This document shows positions 42,659-53,921 of a stretch of 61,927 bases of DNA, piece after piece. Each line of letters opens with the position of its first letter. Within the stretch, counting starts at the first letter, position 1. The stretch is from Candidatus Sulfopaludibacter sp. (GTDB lineage: Bacteria > Acidobacteriota > Terriglobia > Bryobacterales > Bryobacteraceae): the NCBI GenBank assembly GCA_031292755.1, contig JARLGM010000018.1, positions 1-61,927 of the forward strand, in the 5' to 3' direction. The translations under genes and the position numbers were made by a program. The notes under the pieces were generated by a model, which saw only the letters and a list, made by a program, of their open reading frames with translations, made no database searches and was not told where the DNA came from.

Positions 42659-44032
42659 TCACGCGCCGCCATGGGACATGGGCATTGCGGCCGGCTGGCC
42701 GGCATATTGCAGCAAGGTCATGAAGCCGAAGTCCATGTGCAATTGCATGTGGCAATGAAACAGCGAGGGGCCGGGATTATCCGCCGCCAGGTCCACTTCC
42801 ACCTTGCTGCGCGGCATCACATCCACCACGTCTTTGAACACGCCGCGGGTGGGCCTGCCGGCCACGTTCACCAATTCGAAGGAGTGGCGGTGCAGGTGTA
42901 CCGGGTGCATATCGTCGCTCTGGTTATCGAAGATCAGACGGTAACGGCCGCCCGCTCGGACCTGTATTGGGTCGGTTTTGGGGTACTCCTTCCCGTTGAT
43001 GGTCCAGTGATCCACGGCGCGATTGCCGGCCCACTTATTTTTGAAAACCAGCGGGATGCGCTCATCGGGTTCGGGCGCGGTTTCGTTCCGGCCGGACAGG
43101 GTGTAGTCCCAGTGCTCGTCGGGCGGCGCGGTCCATTGCGGATCGCCGGTGCGGCCGGCGTATTCGACCACGATTCCCATGCCGAGCTTGCAGACCTGGT
43201 CGTTGACCTCGCCCAGAATGGCGATACCAGGCTGGTTCATCTCCACGACCGCATCGATGCGCTCGCCCGGCGCGAGTTCCAGGACGTTGACCGGGGCCGG
43301 ATTCGGAACGCCGTTGCCATCCAGCGCCGTGACCACAAACTTGTGCCCCGGAAGCGCGAGTCGGTGAACCAGGGTGGCGCTGGCGTTGACCATGCGGAAG
43401 AGCACACGCTGCCCCTCGCGGACCCGGACCGGCTCGCCGGCGCCCAGGGCATGGCTGTTCATGGTGTGCGCGCCGTAGTGGACTTCGAGCGAACCCTCAT
43501 CGCCTTCGCCGCCGCCGCCGTGCGTGGATAGATACGGATTCCAGCCGTGCAGGGTCAGCGGGACATCCTGATCGTAGCCCGCGGGATTTTGGCGCGCCTC
43601 CACAATGAGCACGCCGTACTGCCCGGAGTATGTGGCGCGGTGCAGGTTGTGGCCGGCATACACGTGGGAGTGATACCAGCGTGTTCCGGAAGGCCGCGGC
43701 ACAAAGGAATAACGCCGCTGTCCGCGCGCCGGCGCCATCGGAGTGCCTTCTTCGGCGGAACCATCGACGTCCGATGGAATGTATAGGCCGTGCCAGTGCA
43801 CCAGATCGGGCGAGGTGGTCTGGTTGACCACGTCCACCGTCACGGCGCGGCCTTCGGGGAAGCGCAGAACCGGGCCGGGGAACGCGCCGTTATAGCCGGT
43901 GGTGCGCACCGTCCGCTTGGGTGCGATTTCCACATCCACGGCGCCGATGGCGAGCGTGAGATCGGCCGCTGCCTGGGGATCGGGAAAGAATGCGGCGGCC
44001 GAGGAGAGGAACTCCCTGCGGGTCGGATCCAT
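42659..44032 (-). CDS. periplasmic multicopper oxidase
   Basis: 457 residues, three cupredoxin domains. The N-terminus TRREFLSSAAAFF is a Tat-like signal with twin Arg. Type 2/3 copper ligands: HWHG (near 79), HSH (near 122), HPVHLH (near 383) and HCHMQLHMDF (near 435), the last also supplying the type 1 Cys, His and the axial Met of MDFGFM. All clusters are intact. Such enzymes oxidise Cu(I) or phenolics. It sits in a run with glycosyltransferase and SHMT genes (9 bp from the glycosyltransferase), upstream of the barrel protein. Confidence 0.93.
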   Translation of the reverse strand: MDPTRREFLSSAAAFFPDPQAAADLTLAIGAVDVEIAPKRTVRTTGYNGAFPGPVLRFPEGRAVTVDVVNQTTSPDLVHWHGLYIPSDVDGSAEEGTPMAPARGQRRYSFVPRPSGTRWYHSHVYAGHNLHRATYSGQYGVLIVEARQNPAGYDQDVPLTLHGWNPYLSTHGGGGEGDEGSLEVHYGAHTMNSHALGAGEPVRVREGQRVLFRMVNASATLVHRLALPGHKFVVTALDGNGVPNPAPVNVLELAPGERIDAVVEMNQPGIAILGEVNDQVCKLGMGIVVEYAGRTGDPQWTAPPDEHWDYTLSGRNETAPEPDERIPLVFKNKWAGNRAVDHWTINGKEYPKTDPIQVRAGGRYRLIFDNQSDDMHPVHLHRHSFELVNVAGRPTRGVFKDVVDVMPRSKVEVDLAADNPGPSLFHCHMQLHMDFGFMTLLQYAGQPAAMPMSHGGA

Positions 44033-44041
44033 GTCAGTACT

Positions 44042-45178
44042 TTACACGCCTGCCGCCGCTTCCAGGTAGATCTCCAGCACCTGGCGCGCGGTGTTTTCCC
44101 AACTGAAGCGCGCGGCCTGTTCGCGGCCCCGGCGAATCAGTTCCGCGCGCAAATCGTCATCCAGCAGCACTTCGCGGATACCGCGCGCGATATCGAATAC
44201 GTTCTCGGGTTTCACCAGCACCGCCGCGTCGCCCACCACTTCCGGCAGCGAGCTGGTATTCGAGGTCACCACCGGTGTGCCGCACGCCAGCGCCTCCAGC
44301 GGCGGCAGGCCGAAGCCTTCATAACGCGAGGGGAACACGAACGCCGCCGCCGATTCGTAGAAGCAACGCAGGGTATCGAACGGAACGAAGCCCAGGAAGC
44401 GGACGTGGTGCTCCATCTTGCTTTTGATCACCGCCTGTCGCACTTCGGGATACTGCGAGATGGTGTCGCCGATGATCACCAGGCGAAGGTCCCCATAAAC
44501 CTCGTGGGCGGCGAGCTGTTCGCGCACCACGGCAAACGCCTCCACCAGGCGCGGAACGTTTTTGTGGCGGCGGATGTTGCCGGCATAGAGCAGAAACGGA
44601 TAGTTGATCTGGTAACGCTCCAGGATGCGCTGCTTTTCTTCGGAGCTGGGTCCCGAGCCGCGCGCGAATTCCGGATCGGGCGCGTTGTAGACCCGCCGGA
44701 TGCGCTCCGGGGCCACGCCCATCAGGTTCTGAACGTCGCGCTTGGTGGCTTCCGAGACGGCAATCACGCGGCTGGCCCGCACCAGGCCGCGTCGGAACCG
44801 GAACCGGCGCAGACGCAGGCGCAGGCCCGATTGATCCTCGAAAAACAGGTTGGCCATATCGTGAATAGTCACCACGTAAGGCCTGATCATCAGCAGCGGC
44901 ACGCGGTTCAGCGGAATGTGTACCAGGTCCGGAGACAGGCCCCGTAGGAATAACGGGAAGAGCACATGGTCTTGCGTCGAGTGGTCGTCCTTGCCATATA
45001 TGGCGGTGCGGAAGTTCTCCGGCAGACCGGCCAGAGTGCGCACGTCGCCCGGCCCGCTTACCAGCGTGTACTGGTTGTTTGAGTCGATCGCGGCGAGCGC
45101 ATGCACCAGGCTTCGGATGTATGTGCCAATGCCGAAGTCCCGGATGCGCCGGGCGTCAATGGCAATGTGCAGAGGCAT
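44042..45178 (-). CDS. GT4-family glycosyltransferase
   Basis: 378 residues, GT-B fold. The N-terminal domain starts LHIAIDARRIRDFGIGTYI. A MIRPYVVTIHDMANLFFED block precedes ASRVIAVSEATKRDV. The C-terminal domain has FLLYAGNIRRHKNVPRLVEA (near 195) and the EX7E motif in VFPSRYEGFGLPPLEALACG (near 290), where the nucleotide-sugar diphosphate binds. It is a retaining transferase of the mannosyl/glucosyltransferase type, acceptor unknown. It starts 3 bp after the glyA stop, so it lies within the rpiB-glyA operon, an uncommon partner for that pair. Confidence 0.93.
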   Translation of the reverse strand: MPLHIAIDARRIRDFGIGTYIRSLVHALAAIDSNNQYTLVSGPGDVRTLAGLPENFRTAIYGKDDHSTQDHVLFPLFLRGLSPDLVHIPLNRVPLLMIRPYVVTIHDMANLFFEDQSGLRLRLRRFRFRRGLVRASRVIAVSEATKRDVQNLMGVAPERIRRVYNAPDPEFARGSGPSSEEKQRILERYQINYPFLLYAGNIRRHKNVPRLVEAFAVVREQLAAHEVYGDLRLVIIGDTISQYPEVRQAVIKSKMEHHVRFLGFVPFDTLRCFYESAAAFVFPSRYEGFGLPPLEALACGTPVVTSNTSSLPEVVGDAAVLVKPENVFDIARGIREVLLDDDLRAELIRRGREQAARFSWENTARQVLEIYLEAAAGV

Positions 45179-45181
45179 TCC

Positions 45182-46462
45182 TCAGGCCCGAACCGGGTCG
45201 AGCTTCCAGGCGTACAGCGGGAAACGCGCCGTCAGTTCTGCTACTTTCCGGCGTACCGACGCGGTCGTCTCCTCACTCCCGATGTTGTGCAGCACTTCGG
45301 AAATCAGGGCCCCCACCTGGCGCATTTCCGCCTCCTGGAATCCGCGCGTCGTGACCGCCGGCGAGCCCAGGCGGATACCGCTGGGGTTGAACGGCTTGTT
45401 GACGTCGAAGGGAATGGCGTTCTTGTTGACGGTGATGCGGGCGCGGTCCAGGGCTTCTTCCGCCTCCTTGCCCTTCACGCCCTTGGAGAACACGTCTACC
45501 AGCATCACGTGGGTATCGGTGCCGCCGGAGACAACCCGGAAGCCTTCGTCCATCAGGCTCTGGGCCAGCGCCTTGGCGTTGGCCACCACCTGCTTCTGGT
45601 ACGTGACGAATTCCGGCTGCATGGCTTCCAGGAAGCAGACCGCCTTCGCCGCCATCACGTGGACCAGCGGACCCCCCTGCACTCCCGGAAAAACCGTCTT
45701 ATCGATGGCTGCGCCGAATTTCTCCCTTGCCAGGATGATGCCCGCGCGCGGCCCGCGCAGCGTCTTGTGCGTGGTGGAGGTGACGATGTCCGCATATTCG
45801 CACGGATTGGGATGGACCCCCGCGGCCACCAGTCCCGAGATGTGAGCCATGTCCACCAGGAACAGCGCGCCCACCGAATCGGCAATCTGGCGGAAGCGCG
45901 CGAAATCCAAGGTGCGCGGATAGGCGCTGGCGCCGGTAATGATCATCTTGGGCTTGTGCTCCCGGGCCAGGCGCTCCAGTTCGTCGTAATCGATCTGCTC
46001 ATCCTCCTGGCGCACGCCGTAAGGGACCACGTGGTAGGTCTTGCCGGAAAAATTGAGAGGGTGGCCGTGAGTCAGGTGTCCGCCGTGCGCCAGGTTCAGG
46101 CCCATAATGGTGTCGCCGGGTGAGAGTACCGCGGAATAGGCGGCCTGGTTTGCCTGCGATCCGGAATGCGGCTGCACGTTGGCGTATTCGGCGCCGAACA
46201 GCTTTTTGGCGCGCTCGCGAGCCAGGTTCTCCACGATGTCGGTAAACTCGCACCCGCCGTAATAGCGCTTGCCGGGGTAGCCTTCGGCGTATTTGTTCGT
46301 AAAGACCGAGCCGGTGGCTTCCAGGATGGCTTCGGACGTGAAATTCTCGCTGGCGATCAACTCCAGTTGGGAGTTCTGCCGCTCCGTCTCGTGCTGAATG
46401 GCCTCGAACACCGCGGGGTCCACCTGGGACAGGCGCCGCTGCATCTTTTCTGCTGCCGTCAT
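45182..46462 (-). CDS. glyA: serine hydroxymethyltransferase
   Basis: 426 residues, a PLP enzyme interconverting serine and glycine with tetrahydrofolate. [14 protein letters not shown] is near residue 35, YYGGCEFTD near 70, the PLP lysine is in [14 protein letters not shown] (near 228), and [10 protein letters not shown] and TTRGFQE follow; all standard. Length is normal. ATG 46462 is 13 bp downstream of rpiB and 3 bp upstream of the glycosyltransferase, so the three form an operon. Confidence 0.97.
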   Translation of the reverse strand: MTAAEKMQRRLSQVDPAVFEAIQHETERQNSQLELIASENFTSEAILEATGSVFTNKYAEGYPGKRYYGGCEFTDIVENLARERAKKLFGAEYANVQPHSGSQANQAAYSAVLSPGDTIMGLNLAHGGHLTHGHPLNFSGKTYHVVPYGVRQEDEQIDYDELERLAREHKPKMIITGASAYPRTLDFARFRQIADSVGALFLVDMAHISGLVAAGVHPNPCEYADIVTSTTHKTLRGPRAGIILAREKFGAAIDKTVFPGVQGGPLVHVMAAKAVCFLEAMQPEFVTYQKQVVANAKALAQSLMDEGFRVVSGGTDTHVMLVDVFSKGVKGKEAEEALDRARITVNKNAIPFDVNKPFNPSGIRLGSPAVTTRGFQEAEMRQVGALISEVLHNIGSEETTASVRRKVAELTARFPLYAWKLDPVRA

Positions 46463-46475
46463 GTTGCCTCCGTGT

Positions 46476-46913
46476 TTACTTCTCTAGCTGCGCGATCTTC
46501 GCGACGCGGCGGGCATGGCGGCCGCCGAGAAATCCGGTCCCCAGAAAGATGTCGATCAGGCTCATGGCGTGGGCCTCGTCCAGGTATTTCGCGCCCAGCG
46601 TCAGGACGTTCGCATCGTTGTGTTCGCGCGTGAGCTTGACCTCGTCCGCGGACACCCCGGGCGCGGCGCGCACGCCATCCACTTTGTTGGCGGCAATGGC
46701 CATGCCGATGCCCGTGGAGCACACCAGAATGCCCCGATCGCTCCGGCCCTGCGCGACCTCGCGCGCTACCGTCTGCGCGAAATCGGGATAGTCGCACGAT
46801 TCCGCGGTGTTGGTGCCGAAGTCCACCACCTCGTTGCCGGCCTCCGCCAGTTTGTGCCGCAACTGCTCTTTGAGGGCAAAACCGGCATGGTCCGCGGCGA
46901 TGGCAATCTTCAT
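46476..46913 (-). CDS. rpiB: ribose 5-phosphate isomerase B
   Basis: 145 residues of the LacAB/RpiB family, interconverting ribulose- and ribose-5-phosphate. [17 protein letters not shown] opens with the substrate loop. [37 protein letters not shown] with the active-site Cys (near 68) and [17 protein letters not shown] with the conserved His/Asn (near 105) are intact. It feeds the pentose pathway of which the split transketolase is part. Divergent from proS across 55 bp. Confidence 0.95.
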   Translation of the reverse strand: MKIAIAADHAGFALKEQLRHKLAEAGNEVVDFGTNTAESCDYPDFAQTVAREVAQGRSDRGILVCSTGIGMAIAANKVDGVRAAPGVSADEVKLTREHNDANVLTLGAKYLDEAHAMSLIDIFLGTGFLGGRHARRVAKIAQLEK

Positions 46914-46968
46914 AAGGGGATAAGTCCGATTTTACCATGCTAGAATTGGGTTTTCCCTTCACAACCCT

Positions 46969-48669
46969 ATGCTCTGGAGTAAGTTGTTCATTCCCACACT
47001 GCGCGAGAACCCGGCTGAAGCCGAGGTCGCCAGCCACCAGTTGCTGCTCCGCGCCGGATACATCCGCCAGCTTGCCGCGGGTATCTACAATTACCTGTTT
47101 CTGGCCCAACGTTCCCTGCTGAAGATTCAGAACATCGTGCGCCAGGAAATGGACGCCATCGGCGGCCAGGAAATGCTGCTCCCCGGGCTCAACCCCGCCG
47201 AGGTGTGGCAGGAATCCGGCCGCTGGGACGTGATGGGCGACAACCTGTTCCGCCTGAAAGACCGCTTCGGCCGGGATCTTTGCCTGGGCATGACTCACGA
47301 AGAGGTCATGACCGTGATCGCCCGCGGCGAACTACGCAGCTATAAGCAACTGCCGCAGATCTGGTACCAGATTCAGACCAAATTTCGCGATGAACCGCGG
47401 CCCAAGAGCGGCCTGCTGCGCGTCCGGCAGTTCATCATGAAGGATTCCTACACCTTCGATATGGACCAGGCCGGCCTGGACGTAGCCTACGACAAGCACT
47501 ACAAAGCCTATTGCCGGATCTTCGAGCGGTGCGGCCTGGAATATACTGTGGTCGAAGCGCATTCGGGCGCCATGGGCGGAAGCCAGTCGCACGAATTCAT
47601 GGTCGAGTCCGACGCCGGTGAGGATTTCATCGCCATCTGCAAGGACTGCGGCTATTCGGCCAATCTGGAGAAGGCCGTCTCCGTGCCTTCGCCGCCGGGC
47701 GCCAAAGACCCGGAAGGCGACCTGGCGCCGGAGGAGTTCCACACCCCGGGCCGCAAGACCATCGCCGATATATCCGCCTTCACCGGGCTGCCCGAGACCT
47801 CGCAGATGAAGAGCCTGGTGCTGGTGGCGGACGGCAAACCGGTGCTGGTGCTATTGCGCGGCGATCATCAATTGAGCGAGACCAAGTTCGGCAGCATCTC
47901 GGGCGATCCGGAATTCCGTCAGGCGCGCCCCGATGAGATTGTGGAGTGGTTCGGCGCCGAGGCCGGGTCGCTCGGTCCGGTGGGTGTGAAGAACATGCCG
48001 GTCTACGCGGACCAGGCGCTGGTGGGCCGGTGCAACATGATTGCCGGAGCCAACAAGAGCGATTATCACCTGCGCCACGTGACCCTGGGCAAAGACTTCC
48101 AGGCGGAGATTCGCGAACTGCGCCAGGTGAACGAAGGCGACGCGTGCACCAACTGCGGCAAGCCTCTGGTGATCCGCAAGACCGTCGAGATCGGGCACAT
48201 TTTCAAGTTGGGATACAAATATTCCGAGTCGATGGGGCTGCGTGTGCTGGCCGCCGACGGCAAGGAAGTCACGCCCATCATGGGGTCGTACGGCATCGGC
48301 ATCGAGCGGATTCTGGCGGCGGCTATCGAGCTGTATCACGATAAGGACGGCATGATTCTGCCCGCCGCCATCGCGCCGTTTCAGGTGGTGGTGACGCCGG
48401 CGAATTTCAACGATGCGGCGCAGGCCGAAGCAGCCCGGACGATCTATGAAGGCTGCCGGAAACTCGGCTTGGACGTTCTGCTGGATGACCGCGACGAGCG
48501 GCCCGGCGTGAAGTTCAAAGACGCCGACCTGATCGGCATTCCGTTTCGCATTGTCATCGGCAAGAAACTGGCGGGAGGTTCGGTGGAGCTGGTGGACCGC
48601 AAGACCAGGCAATCGACGGACGTTCCCGTCGCGGACGTGGCCCGCGCGGTGGCGGAACGCTTGAACTAA
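46969..48669 (+). CDS. proS: prolyl-tRNA synthetase, bacterial type
   Basis: 566 residues, class II synthetase. [14 protein letters not shown] opens the protein. Motif 1 is around [24 protein letters not shown] sequence at 24-45, motif 2 around [19 protein letters not shown] (near 135-153) and motif 3 around [12 protein letters not shown] (near 443). An editing (INS) domain occupies the middle, with [13 protein letters not shown] and a later [10 protein letters not shown] zinc-like pair. It charges tRNA-Pro. Length is typical of the ProRS with INS domain. It converges with cheB, 35 bp apart. Confidence 0.97.
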   Translation: MLWSKLFIPTLRENPAEAEVASHQLLLRAGYIRQLAAGIYNYLFLAQRSLLKIQNIVRQEMDAIGGQEMLLPGLNPAEVWQESGRWDVMGDNLFRLKDRFGRDLCLGMTHEEVMTVIARGELRSYKQLPQIWYQIQTKFRDEPRPKSGLLRVRQFIMKDSYTFDMDQAGLDVAYDKHYKAYCRIFERCGLEYTVVEAHSGAMGGSQSHEFMVESDAGEDFIAICKDCGYSANLEKAVSVPSPPGAKDPEGDLAPEEFHTPGRKTIADISAFTGLPETSQMKSLVLVADGKPVLVLLRGDHQLSETKFGSISGDPEFRQARPDEIVEWFGAEAGSLGPVGVKNMPVYADQALVGRCNMIAGANKSDYHLRHVTLGKDFQAEIRELRQVNEGDACTNCGKPLVIRKTVEIGHIFKLGYKYSESMGLRVLAADGKEVTPIMGSYGIGIERILAAAIELYHDKDGMILPAAIAPFQVVVTPANFNDAAQAEAARTIYEGCRKLGLDVLLDDRDERPGVKFKDADLIGIPFRIVIGKKLAGGSVELVDRKTRQSTDVPVADVARAVAERLN

Positions 48670-48698
48670 TCGTATCGAAGCGCCTGCACGGGGTCGAG
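48666..48698 (-). pseudogene. relic of an ADOP permease C-terminus
   Basis: The minus strand reads [11 protein letters not shown] and a TAG, the exact tail pattern of ADOP permeases (compare RIAPLEALRNE, RTDPMAALREE, RVDPLRALHYE in this window). Only 11 codons remain between the proS stop, which it overlaps by a few bases, and the cheB stop. Confidence 0.5.
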
Positions 48699-48704
48699 CC
48701 GTCC

Positions 48705-50273
<1,569 letters not shown>

Positions 50274-50277
<4 letters not shown>

Positions 50278-51143
50278 AGGCATTTGCGGTACACCGAAGG
50301 CGCCACGGGCGTCAACGGCAGATCCATGCCTTGCAGCGATTCCGAGTGGCCCGCGAAGAAATAGCCGCCGGCCGCCAGTTGTCTGGTCAGCTTTTCCAGA
50401 AGCCGCACCTGCGTGGAACGGTCGAAATAGATGATGACGTTCCGGCAGAAAATGATGTCGAGCGGTTCCGCCAGGCCGAAATCCGGATCCATGAAATTCA
50501 GCCGGCGAAACTCGACGAGGGCGCGCAATTCCGGTACCACCCGCAGCAGGTCCGACTTGGGATCCCGGCTGCGCATGAAGTACTTCTTCCGGAACTCGGC
50601 AGGGACCGGATGTGCCAGCGACGATTTGAAAACTCCCAGAGAGGCCTTGGCCAATACCTCCGTACAGATGTCGGTCGCCAGAATCCCAAAGCGGAAGTCC
50701 GCACAGGTCCGGACGTATTCACTGAGGACCATGGCCAGTGTGTAAGGCTCTTCCCCAGTGGAACAACCGGCGCTCCAGAACTGGAATTTCCGCAGGAGAC
50801 CCTTGCGCCGCGACAGTTCCGGCAGCGCGGAGCGTGTCAGATATTCGAAATGGCCGGGCTCGCGAAAAAAATCGGTCTTGTTGGTAGTGACGGCGTCGAT
50901 CAGGTGCACCAACTCGTCCCGTTCAGCGCCGTGACTGAAAAGGTAATCGCAGTATTCGGAACAGGATGAAAAACTGAGCCCGCGCAGCCGCCGCCGGAGC
51001 CGGACCTCCAACATCGTCCGCTTATCGGAACCCAGACTGATACCGGATTCGGTGTAAATCAGCCGGCGCAGCCGGCCGAAATCCGCTTCCGTCAGGCCTT
51101 CTGTAGTAATCGTCATGGGGAGTGGATCCGGGACCCCGGTCAT
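50274..51143 (-). CDS. cheR: chemotaxis protein methyltransferase
   Basis: 289 residues if ATG 51143 is used; ATG 51116 would remove 9 residues and neither has a good RBS. The N-terminal helical CheR domain contains FGRLRRLIYTESGISL. The SAM-binding domain has FWSAGCSTGEEPYTLAM (near 130-147), ILATDICTEVLAKA and IIFCRNVIIYFD (near 238). It methylates MCP glutamates. The stop overlaps cheD by 4 bases. Confidence 0.95.
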
Positions 51144-51161
51144 CGGAGTCCCGAAATGCGT

Positions 51162-51674
51162 TTAAATGTGGGCTTCCGCGGGAGTTTTGCTCCCTTCCGC
51201 GGCTCGTACCGCCGATAATTCCTCGGCGGAGAAAACCCGGTCGATGTCCAGGATCATGATGAATTGCGAGTCCCGCTTCCCCATGCCCTTGATGAAGTCG
51301 GTCCGGATTTGCGTGCCGATTCGAGGCGCCGGCTGAATCTGCTCCGGCTCCAGGTCAATCACTTCCTCGACCGAATCGGCCAGGGCGCCGATCACGGTTG
51401 ACTCGCCTTCCAGCAACATCTCCACCACCACAATGCAGGTATTGACCGTCTTTTCCGTTTTCGACATTTCGAAACAGAGCCGCAGGTCCACCACCGGCAC
51501 CACGTTTCCGCGCAGATTGATCACGCCGCTCATGAAATCCGGTGTGCGGGGGATCTTGGTGATATTGGTAAAATCCAGCACTTCCCGCACCTTGGAGACG
51601 TCGGTGGCGAACACCTCGTCCCCCAGTTTGAAAGTGAGGTACTGCCGCGTGTCGGTAATTTCCGTAACGCTCAT
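51162..51674 (-). CDS. cheW: chemotaxis coupling protein
   Basis: 170 residues, SH3-like CheW fold. QYLTFKLGDEVFATDVSKV opens it, with REVLDFTNITKIPRTPDFM, a GVINLRGNVVPVVDLR core (near 50-65) and GMGKRDSQFIMILDIDRVF near the end. It links the soluble MCP to CheA. It is preceded by the MCP gene (21 bp) and followed by cheR (18 bp), consistent with one transcript. The stop is followed by no visible terminator. Confidence 0.96.
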   Translation of the reverse strand: MSVTEITDTRQYLTFKLGDEVFATDVSKVREVLDFTNITKIPRTPDFMSGVINLRGNVVPVVDLRLCFEMSKTEKTVNTCIVVVEMLLEGESTVIGALADSVEEVIDLEPEQIQPAPRIGTQIRTDFIKGMGKRDSQFIMILDIDRVFSAEELSAVRAAEGSKTPAEAHI

Positions 51675-51695
51675 CGTTCGCTCCCTTCCGCTTCG

Positions 51696-53921
51696 TTAGA
51701 AGCGTTCGAATTCCTTGTCGATGCGGTCGCTCACCTCGCGCATCTTGAGAGAAACTCCGGCCTTCTTCGGAGTGCCTTGAGATACCGCGTCCCGGAGTTT
51801 CGTCAGGGAAGCAACCGGCTTGCCGGCCGGCCGCGCGGCATGGGTTTCGCCGGTTTCTCCCGTGCGGAAGAAGCCCAGGGCGCTCATCAACTGCTCGCTC
51901 TGGCCGGTCAGTTCCTCGGTGGTCGAAGCCATCTCTTCGGCCGCGGATGCATTCTGCTGAATGACCTTCTCCAGTTGCTGCAGCGCCTTGTTGATCTGCT
52001 CCGAGCCGGTGTCCTGCTCCTTGCTGGCGGCGGTAATTTCCTGCACCAGCTCCGCCGTCTTCTGAATATCCGGCACCAGCTTCTCGAGCATCTCCCCGGC
52101 TTTCTCGGAAACTTTGACCGTCGTGCTGGAGAGCTGGTTGATTTCGCCGGCCGCTTTCTGGCTTCGCTCCGCCAGTTTGCGCACTTCCGCCGCTACCACG
52201 GCGAACCCTTTGCCGTGCTCTCCGGCGCGCGCTGCTTCGATCGCCGCATTCAGCGCCAGCAGGTTCGTCTGGCGGGCAATCTCCTCGATAATGGAGATCT
52301 TACTGGCGATTTCCTTCATGGCCGCCACCGCCTCCAGCACGCACTTGCCGCTTTCCTGCGCATCTTTGGCCGACTTGGTGGCGATCTTGTCGGTTTGCTG
52401 CGCGTTGTCGGCGTTCTGCTTGATATTGGAGACCATTTCTTCCATCGAGGAAGATGCCTCTTCCGCGGACGCCGCCTGCGAGCTGGCGCCGTTGGACACC
52501 TGTACCGAGGCCGCGCTGATCGACTGGCTGGCCGACGATACCTCGCCTGCGATGCCGCGGACGTCAGTCACGGTGCGGGTGAGCCCCGCCACCATGCTGC
52601 TCAAGGCCTGCATCAGCTTATCGTGCGCGCTGCGCTCGCGCACTACCACTGTCAGATTGCCCTGCGCAATCTCTTCCGCAGCGCGCGTCACATCGTCCAT
52701 GGCGCCGATGAGCGCGTTCAGATTGTTCTTGATGTTGTTGAATTCCCCGTGGTAACTGTCCGTGATCTGGGGCGGCAGATCGCCTTTGCTGATTCGGTCC
52801 ACATACGTGGCGGCCACGTTGAGCGGGGTGATCACCGCGTCCAGAATGCCGTTCACTCCCTGGACGATCTGCGCGTACGCTCCCTGAAACTGATCCTGAT
52901 GTCCCCGCTCCGCCAGCTTTCCTTCCTTCGAGGCTTCCGTCAGACGGCCCAGTTCTTTGTGAAGACCTTGTAGCACGGTCGCCACATTGTTGATCGCCTG
53001 CTTCATCTTCTCGTGGTCGCCCTGATACGTCTGGGCGATCAACTCGTCGATCTTGCCGCCGGAAATCTGCGCCAGAATGCGATTGCCTTCGCCGATCGGG
53101 AGCAAAATGGCGTCCAGCATCTTGTTTACGCCCCGCACGATGTCGGCATAAGAGCCCCGGAATTCGTCGGGCTTTCCCCGTTCGGAGAGTTGCCCCTCTC
53201 GCGAGGCTTCGGTGAGCCGGCCCAGTTCTCTTTGCAGATTCTGCAGAACCAGCGCCACATTGTTGACCGCCAGTTTCATCTTCTCGTGGTCGCCTTTGTA
53301 CGTCTGCATGACCAGTTCGTCGATCTTGCCGCCGGAAATCTGCGCCAGAATCCGATTGCCTTCGCCCACCGGAAGCAGAATCGCATCCAGCATGGTATTG
53401 ACGCCGCCGACGATGTCGGCATATGCGCCGCGGAACTGGTCCGGCTTCCCGCGTTCGGAGAGTTGGCCGTCGCGCGATGCCTCCGTCAGCCGCACCAGCT
53501 CTTTCTGCAGACCCTGCAGAACCAGCGCGACATTGTTCACCGCCAGTTTCATCTTCTCGTGATCGCCCTGGTAGGTCTGGGCGATCAGTTCGTCGATCTT
53601 CCCGGAAGAAATCTGGGCCAGAATGCGATTGCCCTCGCCGATCGGCAGCAGGATCGCGTCCAACATCTCATTGATCCCCTGGACCATCTCGCGCGCGGTT
53701 CCATGGAACTGGTCGGTTCTGCCCCGCTCCTCCAGCCGTCCCTGGCGGGATGCCTCTACCAGCCGCAGGATCTCCTGCGACACGTTCTCGATCTCCAGGC
53801 TGCCTGCCTTCGAATTGCGAGCCACGCCGGCGCGGTCATCTCGCGCGCCATGATCCACAATGGCCGTGCCGCCATTGCCGGAGTGCTGGGGCTTGTTCTT
53901 GCTTTCTGCTTTACGTTGCAT
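51696..53921 (-). CDS. soluble methyl-accepting chemotaxis protein with tandem HAMP repeats
   Basis: 741 residues with no hydrophobic segment long enough to cross a membrane. The N-terminal 50 residues are polar. Residues 52-324 are three near-identical 91-residue repeats (each from LxRLTEASR to NNVALVLQ), with a fourth diverged copy to about 385, then a HAMP-like [14 protein letters not shown]. These resemble poly-HAMP arrays. The signalling domain (about 420-690) has the hairpin tip [18 protein letters not shown] and [16 protein letters not shown]. There is no NWETF-type tail. It is a cytoplasmic receptor signalling to the co-encoded CheA. Overlaps cheA by 11 bp. Confidence 0.93.
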   Translation of the reverse strand: MQRKAESKNKPQHSGNGGTAIVDHGARDDRAGVARNSKAGSLEIENVSQEILRLVEASRQGRLEERGRTDQFHGTAREMVQGINEMLDAILLPIGEGNRILAQISSGKIDELIAQTYQGDHEKMKLAVNNVALVLQGLQKELVRLTEASRDGQLSERGKPDQFRGAYADIVGGVNTMLDAILLPVGEGNRILAQISGGKIDELVMQTYKGDHEKMKLAVNNVALVLQNLQRELGRLTEASREGQLSERGKPDEFRGSYADIVRGVNKMLDAILLPIGEGNRILAQISGGKIDELIAQTYQGDHEKMKQAINNVATVLQGLHKELGRLTEASKEGKLAERGHQDQFQGAYAQIVQGVNGILDAVITPLNVAATYVDRISKGDLPPQITDSYHGEFNNIKNNLNALIGAMDDVTRAAEEIAQGNLTVVVRERSAHDKLMQALSSMVAGLTRTVTDVRGIAGEVSSASQSISAASVQVSNGASSQAASAEEASSSMEEMVSNIKQNADNAQQTDKIATKSAKDAQESGKCVLEAVAAMKEIASKISIIEEIARQTNLLALNAAIEAARAGEHGKGFAVVAAEVRKLAERSQKAAGEINQLSSTTVKVSEKAGEMLEKLVPDIQKTAELVQEITAASKEQDTGSEQINKALQQLEKVIQQNASAAEEMASTTEELTGQSEQLMSALGFFRTGETGETHAARPAGKPVASLTKLRDAVSQGTPKKAGVSLKMREVSDRIDKEFERF
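52950..53768 (-). repeat. three tandem 273-bp coding repeats in the MCP gene
   Basis: The period is exact: the block beginning CATCTTCTCGTGGTCGCC recurs at 53004, 53277 and 53550. Each copy encodes the same 91-residue HAMP-like unit with few substitutions. A fourth, diverged copy follows towards 52770. Confidence 0.85.
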
